In this document: in pieces, positions 57,554-64,000 of the stretch | Layout of the letters: each line of letters starts with the position of its first letter | How positions within the stretch are numbered: position 1 is the first letter of the stretch | DNA from: Solibaculum mannosilyticum | GTDB taxonomy: Bacteria > Bacillota > Clostridia > Oscillospirales > Acutalibacteraceae | Length of the DNA stretch: 64,000 nucleotides | Direction: 5' to 3' | Assembly: GCF_015140235.1 (NCBI RefSeq) | Contig: NZ_AP023321.1 | Location: 1,354,501 to 1,418,500, forward strand | The notes under the pieces: model-generated | Told to the model about the DNA's origin: nothing | Database searches by the model: none | Seen by the model: the letters and a program-made list of their open reading frames with translations, nothing else | Made by a program: the position numbers and the translations under genes

Positions 57554-59293
57554 TTAATACTTGGAGCGCTCCACATAATGGGTATGAAGCACATCGTGAG
57601 CCACATGGCTGCCGGGCTTCTCCAAGAATTCCTCATAGATCTTCTGCAAGGTGGGATTTTCGTGGGATTTGCGCAGAGGCAAATTAGCATCTTCCTCGTA
57701 AAGAGCGGCCGCTCTCTTGGAACGCAGATCCACAAAATTGCGCACCACTGCGTGCTGGACAGGCTGACCACCGCCGTTAACACAGCCGCCGGGACAGCAC
57801 ATGATCTCGATAAACTGATAATCAGCCTCGCCTTTCTGAACACGTTCCAGGATCTCCCTGGCGTTTGCCAATCCGCTGGCTACTGCTACTTTGACATTCA
57901 AATCACCCAGCTGATAAGCTGCTTCTTTGATATCAGCCGTGCCGCGGACTTCGTGGAACTCCACAGGAGCACTGGTATCACCGGTAATCCATTCAGCGGC
58001 TGTACGCAGTGCGGCTTCCATAACACCGCCAGTGGCGCCAAAGATTACGCCTGCACCAGTGGCTTCACCCATCGGATCGTCAAATTTCTCATCGGGGAGA
58101 TTGACGAAATCCAGATGAGCGCGGCCGATCATGCGGCCCAACTCACGGGTGGTCAAAGCAATGTCAACATCCGGTACGCCGGCAGCATCTTGGCCATCGC
58201 GCTTGGTTTCAAATTTCTTAGCAGTACAAGGCATAATACCTACCACAACCAGGTCCTTGGGATCAATGCCTTCACGTTTTGCATACCAAGTCTTGGCCAG
58301 AGCGCCAAACATCTGCTGCGGGGATTTACAAGTAGACAGATGTGGGATCATCTCCGGGAAATAATGTTCACAGTATTTGACCCATCCGGGCGAACAGGAA
58401 GTGATCATCGGCAGAGTACCGCCATTGTTAATGCGTTCCACCAGCTCATTGGCTTCCTCGACGATGGTCATATCGGCGGCCAGATCGGTATCAAATACCT
58501 TATCAAAGCCCAAACGGCGCAGGGCAGCAACCATCTTGCCCTCTACATTGGTTCCGATGGGCATATCAAAGCATTCGCCCAAGGTCACACGGATGGACGG
58601 TGCAGTCTGGACGATAACTGTCTTAGTAGGATCGTTGAGAGCTGCCCATACTTTATCAGTATCATCTTTTTCCGTCAAAGCACCGGTGGGACAGTTGACA
58701 ATACACTGGCCACAAGAGACACAGGGTACTTCACTTAGGCTGCGCTCAAAGGTACATCCTACATGGGAGTCGAAGCCACGGGCGGCTACGCCGATGACGC
58801 CGATATCCTGAGCGGCACAAGCGGCTACGCAACGGCGGCAAAGGATACATTTATTATTGTCACGCACCAGATGAATGGTGGTATCGTCAAAATCATAATG
58901 GATATTTTCGCCTTCGTAATAGGTCTCGTCCTCTACGCCGAAGTCTTTACAGAGCTTCTGCAGTTCGCAGTTGCCGCTTCTCACACAGGAAAGGCACTTA
59001 CGATCGTGGGTAGAGAGGATAAGTTCCAACGTCAGCTTACGGGACTGCTGTACCTTTGGAGAATTGGTTTCAATTTCCATCCCCTCATTGACTGGGTATA
59101 CGCAGGCGGCTACTAAAGATCTTGCACCTTTGACCTCTACCACGCAGATCCGACAGGCACCGATCTCGTTAATCTCTTTCAAATAGCACAGGGTGGGAAT
59201 TTCAATGCCGGCATACCGGGCGGCCTCCAGAATTGTTGAACCCTTCGGCACAGACAAGGACATGCCATTGATCTTAATATTTACCATTTTCAT
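57554..59293 (-). CDS. hndD: [FeFe] hydrogenase catalytic subunit (HndD-like)
   Basis: A 579-residue hydrogenase. The N-terminal [2Fe-2S] ferredoxin domain has CYLKEINEIGACRICVVE and AACVYPV; the His-Cys cluster is in DRKCLSCVRSGNCELQ; two [4Fe-4S] clusters follow (CILCRRCVAACAAQ and CVSCGQCIVNCPTG). The H-cluster motifs are complete: TSCSPGW (L1), MPCTAKKFE (L2) and EIMCCPGGCVNGGG (L3). ATG at 59293 follows GGAAGGAGTGTGCCAGTC. It is the last gene of the operon and forms a multisubunit enzyme coupling H2 to pyridine nucleotides and ferredoxin. Confidence 0.97.
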   Translation of the reverse strand: MKMVNIKINGMSLSVPKGSTILEAARYAGIEIPTLCYLKEINEIGACRICVVEVKGARSLVAACVYPVNEGMEIETNSPKVQQSRKLTLELILSTHDRKCLSCVRSGNCELQKLCKDFGVEDETYYEGENIHYDFDDTTIHLVRDNNKCILCRRCVAACAAQDIGVIGVAARGFDSHVGCTFERSLSEVPCVSCGQCIVNCPTGALTEKDDTDKVWAALNDPTKTVIVQTAPSIRVTLGECFDMPIGTNVEGKMVAALRRLGFDKVFDTDLAADMTIVEEANELVERINNGGTLPMITSCSPGWVKYCEHYFPEMIPHLSTCKSPQQMFGALAKTWYAKREGIDPKDLVVVGIMPCTAKKFETKRDGQDAAGVPDVDIALTTRELGRMIGRAHLDFVNLPDEKFDDPMGEATGAGVIFGATGGVMEAALRTAAEWITGDTSAPVEFHEVRGTADIKEAAYQLGDLNVKVAVASGLANAREILERVQKGEADYQFIEIMCCPGGCVNGGGQPVQHAVVRNFVDLRSKRAAALYEEDANLPLRKSHENPTLQKIYEEFLEKPGSHVAHDVLHTHYVERSKY

Positions 59294-59311
59294 GACTGGC
59301 ACACTCCTTCC

Positions 59312-61099
59312 TTATTTCTTGATAATCGCGCCGAAGCGGCATTTCTCGATACAGGCGCCGCACTTCACGCAACGGTCGGTATTGATCTTATGAACTTCCT
59401 TGACTTTGCCGTCGATGGCGCCCACCGGACACTGTCTGGCGCACAACGTACATCCGCGGCACTTGTCAGGTTCAATATAGTATTTCAGCAAGCTCTTGCA
59501 CACGCCGGCCGGACAGGTCTTATCCTTAACGTGCGCAATATACTCGTCTCGGAAATACTGGAGTGTGGACAGTACGGGGTTCGGAGCCGTCTGGCCCAAG
59601 CCGCACAGTGAATTGCTCTTAATATGGTAGCAAAGCTCTTCCATCTTATCGATATCTTCCAGTGTCCCTTCGCCTTTGGTGATCTTATCCAGCATCTCGT
59701 AAAGACGCTTGGTGCCAACGCGGCAAGGAGTACATTTACCGCAGGATTCATCCACGGTGAATTCCAGGAAGAACTTAGCAATATCCACCATACAGGTGTC
59801 TTCATCCATAACGATAAGACCGCCGGATCCCATCATGGATCCAATGGCAATCAGGTTATCGTAATCGATCGGCACATCCATGTGCTCAGCCGGGATACAG
59901 CCGCCCGAAGGGCCACCAGTCTGAGCCGCTTTGAACTTCTTGCCGTTTGGAATACCGCCGCCGATCTCTTCGACGATTTCGCGTAAAGTGGTACCCATCG
60001 GGACTTCTACCAGGCCGGTATTATGGATCTTACCGCCCACAGCGAATACCTTGGTGCCCTTAGACTTCTCAGTGCCGATGGAGCTGAACCATTCAGCACC
60101 CTTGAGAATGATCTGGGGGATGTTAGCGTAAGTTTCTACGTTATTTAAAATAGTGGGTTTGCCAAACAGGCCTTTCACCGCTGGGAAAGGAGGACGGGGA
60201 TGCGGCTCGCCGCGTTTGCCTTCAATGGAAGTCATAAGAGCGGTCTCCTCGCCACATACAAATGCCCCGGCACCCAGACGGATATCCAAATCAAAGCAGA
60301 AATTTGTACCAAAGATGTTTTTCCCCAACAGGCCGTATTCACGGGCCTGGTCGATAGCAATGCGCAGACGCTGTACCGCAATGGGGTATTCGGCACGGAC
60401 ATACACATAACCCTGGGTAGCGCCGATAGCATAACCGGCAATGGCCATTGCTTCAATGACCGAATGGGGATCGCCTTCCAAGACCGAGCGGTCCATAAAT
60501 GCGCCTGGGTCACCTTCGTCGGCGTTACAGCAGACGTATTTTTGATCGGCATGGTTGGCAGCAGCCAAACTCCATTTACGGCCAGTGGGGAATCCCGCGC
60601 CTCCGCGTCCTCTCAGGCCGGAATCCAGCACGGTTTGGATGACTTCTTCCGGAGTCATCTCTGTGACGCACTTAGCCAGAGCCTGATAACCATCATAGGC
60701 GATATACTCGTCGATGACTTCAGGGTTGATGACGCCGCAGTTGCGCAGCGCCAGACGCATTTGTTTCTTATAGAAATCGGTCTCATTAAGAGACTTGATG
60801 GTATCTTCTTGAACGGTCTCTTGGTACAAAAGACGTTTGACGATACGGCCTTTGAGCAAATGCTCTTCTACGATTTCCGGAACGTCTTCCGGACGAACCA
60901 TGCTGTAGAATGCGCCTTCGGGGTACACCACCATGATGGGACCCAACGCACACAGACCAAAACAGCCGGTATGTACAATATTAATTTCATCGGTGAGGCC
61001 GGCTTTTGCCACCTCTTCCTTCATAACTTCCAAAATTTTTCCGCTGTTTGAGGAGGTACAACCAGTACCACCACAAATCAGAACGTGTGAACGATACAT
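59312..61099 (-). CDS. hndC: NuoF-like subunit of the hydrogenase (HndC-like)
   Basis: A 595-residue flavoprotein. An N-terminal thioredoxin-like [2Fe-2S] domain (CGGTGCTSSN, HTGCFGLC), the FMN/NAD-binding NuoF core (GLRGRGGAGFPTGRKW, CNADEGDPGAFMDR), the [4Fe-4S] site ESCGKCTPCRVG, and two C-terminal ferredoxin clusters (CRGCTLCARQCPVG, CVKCGACIEKCRFG). It passes electrons between NAD(P)H and the catalytic subunit. ATG follows AAGGAGGGAAAACCCA. Confidence 0.97.
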   Translation of the reverse strand: MYRSHVLICGGTGCTSSNSGKILEVMKEEVAKAGLTDEINIVHTGCFGLCALGPIMVVYPEGAFYSMVRPEDVPEIVEEHLLKGRIVKRLLYQETVQEDTIKSLNETDFYKKQMRLALRNCGVINPEVIDEYIAYDGYQALAKCVTEMTPEEVIQTVLDSGLRGRGGAGFPTGRKWSLAAANHADQKYVCCNADEGDPGAFMDRSVLEGDPHSVIEAMAIAGYAIGATQGYVYVRAEYPIAVQRLRIAIDQAREYGLLGKNIFGTNFCFDLDIRLGAGAFVCGEETALMTSIEGKRGEPHPRPPFPAVKGLFGKPTILNNVETYANIPQIILKGAEWFSSIGTEKSKGTKVFAVGGKIHNTGLVEVPMGTTLREIVEEIGGGIPNGKKFKAAQTGGPSGGCIPAEHMDVPIDYDNLIAIGSMMGSGGLIVMDEDTCMVDIAKFFLEFTVDESCGKCTPCRVGTKRLYEMLDKITKGEGTLEDIDKMEELCYHIKSNSLCGLGQTAPNPVLSTLQYFRDEYIAHVKDKTCPAGVCKSLLKYYIEPDKCRGCTLCARQCPVGAIDGKVKEVHKINTDRCVKCGACIEKCRFGAIIKK

Positions 61100-61113
61100 T
61101 GGGTTTTCCCTCC

Positions 61114-61485
61114 TTATTTCTGGGCTGCACCGATGGTGAATTCTGTCACCACATTGCCGTTTACAATGTGATCATTGACAACGCGTACAGCCTTTTCTGG
61201 GGTCATTTTAACATAAGTGACCTTCTCTTGGCCAGGTACAAATACTTCCACTACAGGCTCGTATTGGCAAATGCCGATACAGCCGGTTTGTGTTACTACT
61301 ACATGTTCCAATTTGCGTTTGCCGATCTCGTCCACAAACGAGGTCAACACCGGACGGGCTCCTGCAGCGATGCCGCAAGTGGCCATACCCACTACAATAC
61401 GGGTATCGTCGCCCATCTCCTCACGCATCTGAATACGGCTTTGCGCCCTTTCCTTTATAGCTTGAAGCTCTGCAAGCGATTTCAT
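61114..61485 (-). CDS. hndB: Thioredoxin-like [2Fe-2S] subunit (HndB-like)
   Basis: A 123-residue protein with cysteines in VGMATCGIAAGARP and VTQTGCIGICQYEP, the pattern of [2Fe-2S] thioredoxin-like ferredoxins. It is the small HndB subunit of NADP-reducing and bifurcating hydrogenases. Starts 3 bases after the HATPase gene ends, with GGAGGTGC upstream. Confidence 0.93.
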   Translation of the reverse strand: MKSLAELQAIKERAQSRIQMREEMGDDTRIVVGMATCGIAAGARPVLTSFVDEIGKRKLEHVVVTQTGCIGICQYEPVVEVFVPGQEKVTYVKMTPEKAVRVVNDHIVNGNVVTEFTIGAAQK

Positions 61486-61488
61486 AAT

Positions 61489-62040
61489 TTAAGCACCTCC
61501 AACGATCTGTTCCGTGTTTTCCTTCAGATAACCATCCACCCATTCCAATACTTCTGGAGCATCCAACGGCACTTCTACACCCAGTTCTTTGCGCAGTTCG
61601 CGGGTGTCAAGGGTAAACGAACGGTCATCCTTTTCTCGGTGGTAGATAAAATCAATTTTGGGGTTGCAACGAATAAGAACATTGACAGTGGCTACCATAT
61701 TTCCTAAAGGCGCACGGTCGATATTGGTCAACCCAAAGGTCGCCTTGACGGTGGTTCCTTTTCCAGGGATGGACTCAATTGAGAAATCCCCTCCCGCCTG
61801 CTCAGCCGCCATCTTAAACAGCGGGATGCCAAGCCCCACCTTTCGAGTGGTACGGCTGGTGAAAAAAGGATCCGATACTTTACTGACCTGTGTCCTGGTC
61901 ATACCACGGCCATTATCGATGATGTCAATAGACATCCGGTCTGCCTTGGTATCCTCCCGAATCGCTATCTGGATCAGGGATGCACCGGCTGATACCGAGT
62001 TCTGCACAATGTCTAAGATGTGCAACGACAGTTCCCGCAT
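61489..62040 (-). CDS. HATPase-domain protein in the hydrogenase operon
   Basis: A 183-residue protein with a GHKL ATPase fold: N box HILDIVQNSVSAGA, G1 box IDNGRGM, then VGLGIPLFK and IPGKGTTVKA. It has no histidine-containing dimerisation domain and no membrane segment, so it resembles anti-sigma factors or stand-alone kinases. A gene of this kind is regularly found between hndA and hndB in Clostridia, so it probably serves the hydrogenase in regulation. The exact role is unknown to me. Confidence 0.9.
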   Translation of the reverse strand: MRELSLHILDIVQNSVSAGASLIQIAIREDTKADRMSIDIIDNGRGMTRTQVSKVSDPFFTSRTTRKVGLGIPLFKMAAEQAGGDFSIESIPGKGTTVKATFGLTNIDRAPLGNMVATVNVLIRCNPKIDFIYHREKDDRSFTLDTRELRKELGVEVPLDAPEVLEWVDGYLKENTEQIVGGA

Positions 62041-62045
62041 GACGA

Positions 62046-62543
62046 TTAATCCTGGTACTTGGCCAGGATGCTGTCTACATCATCCTCGGTCAAGCGGCCG
62101 TACACTTCGTCGTTAACGGTCAGCACAGGGGCCAATCCGCAAGCGCCGATGCAACGGCATGCTTCCAACGAAAATTTGCCATCGGGTGTGCATTCATCTG
62201 CACCGATTCCCAGTCGTTGGGAAAGTTTTTCATAGATTTTGCCCGAGCCTTTGACATAGCAAGCGGTACCCAGGCATACTGAGATCTTGTACTGCCCTTT
62301 GGGCGACAGGGAAAATTGGGAATAAAAGGTGGCGACACCATAGATCTCCTCCATCGGGACTCCCATATTTTCCGAAATAATCTGCTGCACTTCTAAGGGG
62401 AGATATCCATAGATCTCCTGAGCCTCCTGCAGCACCGGCATCAATGCGCCCTGTTGCCCTTTGTGAGACTCAATCACCTGAAGCAGTTGTTTTTCCTGTT
62501 CAGGAGTCCCTTTAAAAGGCAGTTTGCCAATTCGCTTCTGCAT
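62046..62543 (-). CDS. hndA: NuoE-like subunit of the hydrogenase (HndA-like)
   Basis: A 165-residue [2Fe-2S] protein. Helical N terminus (LMPVLQEAQEIYGYLPLEVQ, MEEIYGVATFYSQFSLSP) and four cluster cysteines in CLGTACYVKG and CRCIGACGLAP, as in NuoE. First gene of the operon; ATG follows TTAGGGAGGAAATGAACC. Confidence 0.95.
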   Translation of the reverse strand: MQKRIGKLPFKGTPEQEKQLLQVIESHKGQQGALMPVLQEAQEIYGYLPLEVQQIISENMGVPMEEIYGVATFYSQFSLSPKGQYKISVCLGTACYVKGSGKIYEKLSQRLGIGADECTPDGKFSLEACRCIGACGLAPVLTVNDEVYGRLTEDDVDSILAKYQD

Positions 62544-62586
62544 GGTTCATTTCCTCCCTAAACTGTGTTATAGCATTTCAAAACAT

Positions 62587-62613
62587 GATTATTGCTAAAA
62601 TAATGCAACAATC
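62587..62613 (-). promoter_or_regulatory. Palindrome upstream of the hydrogenase operon
   Basis: GATTATTGC (62587-62595), TAAAATAAT, GCAACAATC (62605-62613): an inverted repeat with one mismatch, 44 bases upstream of the hndA start. Its TTGTTGC/GCAATAA arms resemble, but do not match exactly, the Rex redox-repressor site. A regulator site for redox control of hydrogenase is plausible. A TATACT -10 candidate lies near 62635-62640. The remaining AT-rich DNA to 62900 contains no gene that I can support. Confidence 0.5.
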
Positions 62614-62902
62614 ATTCAACTTATAACATTACAAGTATAGCAGATAAAAGGTTAAAAATCTACAATAATCGGCATAAAAAAACGAAAAAATTTGCAATTT
62701 TTGAGAGGTAATTCTTGCAATTCGTTTGTTTGACGTACTGACAGAAAATCAACCGTCCTTTTTTGGCAAAATCTCTAATATTTTTGTCCCTCTCTCTTTT
62801 TTCCTCCTGAATCTCCTTTTTTCAGTTTTTATCTTTTACTATACCAAATTAGTTTATAACTAAAAATTTACCCTTTTTCTTTTCTATGTTATTCCCTCTC
62901 TG

Positions 62903-62983
62903 ATTTACAATTTTTACAGTTTCGTAATATCTTATCTTTTTTTATTTACAATCTTTACAGTTTCGTAATATCTTATTTTTTTT
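62903..62983. repeat. Tandem duplication of a 40-bp AT-rich unit
   Basis: The segment starting ATTTACAATTTTTACAG at 62903 is repeated at 62944 with a 41-base period and two mismatches (each copy contains TTTCGTAATATCTTAT). It lies between the divergent hydrogenase and MBOAT genes. Confidence 0.85.
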
Positions 62984-62994
62984 ATGATTCTATC

Positions 62995-63023
62995 TTGCAC
63001 CGTTTCCAAAAATATCTTATGAT
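62995..63023 (+). promoter_or_regulatory. Candidate promoter of the MBOAT gene
   Basis: TTGCAC (62995-63000), 17-base spacer, TATGAT (63018-63023), leaving a leader of about 100 bases before the start codon. Confidence 0.6.
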
Positions 63024-63132
63024 GGTTAAGCAATACAAAAAAGTACAGTTGAACTTGTGATTTTGATGTATGCAAGTTTTCTCATCCTTGTACTTTTGCT
63101 ATTGACTACACCATCAGAATCGAGGAGAGACC

Positions 63133-64000
63133 ATGGTTTTTTCGAGCTTGATCTTTTTGTTTGGCTTCTTCCCCATCTGCCTGGCTCTGTATTTCCTAGC
63201 TCCAAATTTGAAGGTTAAGAACATCGTATTGATGATTCTTTCCCTTCTTTTTTATGCATGGGGCGAGCCTGTGTGGGTAATCTTGTTGATTTTTAGTGCC
63301 ATTGTGGATTTTGTCAATGGGCAACTGATTGATAAGTACCGAGGACAGTGGCAGAGTAAAGCTGCCTTGCTGGCTTCGGTAGTCATCAATCTGGGCCTTT
63401 TGGCTACCTTTAAATATTCCGGCTTTCTGGTGGAAAATATCAATGCTATCACCGGGTTGGGATTGCCTGTTCCTGGGTTCTCTTTGCCCATCGGTATTTC
63501 ATTTTATACCTTCCAAACCTTGTCCTATTCCATCGACGTCTACCGGGGCAATACACAGGTGCAGAAATCCTTTACTAATTTCTTATTGTTCGTCTCCCTA
63601 TTCCCCCAGCTTATTGCAGGACCTATCCTGCGGTATGCCGATATTGCAAAACAGCTCTCCGACCGCCGTACAACCTTAAAAGGGTTTTCTGCCGGCATCA
63701 CTCGTTTTGCCTGCGGCTTGGGTAAAAAAGTCCTGATCGCCAATGTCGCCGGAAGTTTGGCCACTCCTATTTTAGACGGCGATCTTTCTTCCGTATCGGT
63801 ATTGGGCGGATGGTTCAGCATCATGCTCTATGCCTTCCAGATTTACTTCGACTTCTCCGGTTATTCCGATATGGCTATTGGTTTGGGCAAGATGTTCGGC
63901 TTTGACTATGGTGAAAACTTCAATTATCCTTATATTGCCCGTTCGGCCACTGACTTCTGGAGGCGTTGGCATATCTCCTTGAGTTCTTTCTTCCGGGATT
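63133..64000 (+). CDS. MBOAT-family O-acyltransferase (AlgI/DltB-like), 3' end outside the window
   Basis: The first 289 codons of a membrane-bound O-acyltransferase that would acetylate a surface polysaccharide. It starts with hydrophobic segments (FSSLIFLFGFFPICLALYFL, IVLMILSLLFYAWGEP) and carries the AlgI hallmarks GISFYTFQTLSYSIDVYRG, FPQLIAGPILRY, YFDFSGYSDMAIGLG and ATDFWRRWHISLSSFFRD (the catalytic His is just before the window end). ATG follows CGAGGAGAGACC. A partner such as an AlgJ-like or SGNH protein would be expected downstream. Confidence 0.95.
   Translation, partial: MVFSSLIFLFGFFPICLALYFLAPNLKVKNIVLMILSLLFYAWGEPVWVILLIFSAIVDFVNGQLIDKYRGQWQSKAALLASVVINLGLLATFKYSGFLVENINAITGLGLPVPGFSLPIGISFYTFQTLSYSIDVYRGNTQVQKSFTNFLLFVSLFPQLIAGPILRYADIAKQLSDRRTTLKGFSAGITRFACGLGKKVLIANVAGSLATPILDGDLSSVSVLGGWFSIMLYAFQIYFDFSGYSDMAIGLGKMFGFDYGENFNYPYIARSATDFWRRWHISLSSFFRD

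Noticed and set aside
57578-58738. A 386-codon plus-strand frame within the hydrogenase gene
   Set aside because: Antisense of hndD; all iron-sulfur and H-cluster motifs are on the minus strand.

Overview
The window is a stretch of chromosome from a Gram-positive anaerobe, most likely a gut member of the Clostridia (Oscillospirales-like; this is an inference). The evidence is the anaerobic ribonucleotide reductase pair nrdD-nrdG, a four-subunit electron-bifurcating type [FeFe] hydrogenase operon (hndABCD-like), a VanRS-like two-component system with VanZ, strong AGGAGG ribosome binding sites and sigma-A promoters.

Layout. (1) Positions 1 to about 4430: edge of a mobilizable element, with a relaxase (cut by the window start), MobC, inverted-repeat candidate oriT DNA, and an AT-rich cargo cassette (ABM-fold enzyme, LysE-type exporter, HxlR regulator, GNAT acetyltransferase). 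(2) Positions 4724-46906: a complete 42.2 kb prophage in the 3' half of a tRNA-Pro(GGG) gene, bounded by a perfect 45-bp direct repeat. (3) Positions 46862-64000: host chromosome, with the intact tRNA-Pro, vanZ/HK/RR, nrdDG, gdhA, a zinc-ribbon membrane protein, an ABC-F ATPase, a GNAT enzyme, the hydrogenase operon and the start of an MBOAT acyltransferase gene.

The prophage reads as: integrase; a DUF4160-DUF2442-XRE cassette with its own operators; a truncated and an intact Ser-rich lipoprotein gene; a CI/Cro-type switch with four palindromic operators; a GC-rich replication module (DUF2800 nuclease, DUF2815 SSB-like protein, PolA-type polymerase, VapE primase-helicase, an iteron-like region, VRR-NUC, SNF2 helicase); a DUF1492-like late regulator; a highly structured intergenic region; then an AT-richer late module with SPP1-type head genes and a PBSX/Xkd-type contractile tail; tail fibres, a beta-helix spike and a carbohydrate-binding protein; endolysin; a ribbon-helix-helix/antirepressor cassette; holin; and a surface helix-hairpin-helix protein next to attR.

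The most unusual signal is in the late module. The terminase large subunit, tail sheath (twice) and tape measure genes each contain in-frame amber TAG codons with homologous sequence continuing beyond them. There are no ochre or opal interruptions and no unexplained frameshifts. The portal (ACG), tape measure (ATA), XkdP (ATT) and a small RHH gene (ATA) have good ribosome binding sites in front of codons one base away from ATG. Either this prophage has been disarmed by point mutations in a strikingly non-random way, or its lytic genes depend on unusual decoding. TAG is also used as an ordinary stop in several neighbouring genes, which argues against complete reassignment. Other points worth attention are a 340-bp chain of hairpins in front of terS, a canonical -1 frameshift site in the tail chaperone gene, and a phage-borne terminator that replaces the one the tRNA lost on integration.
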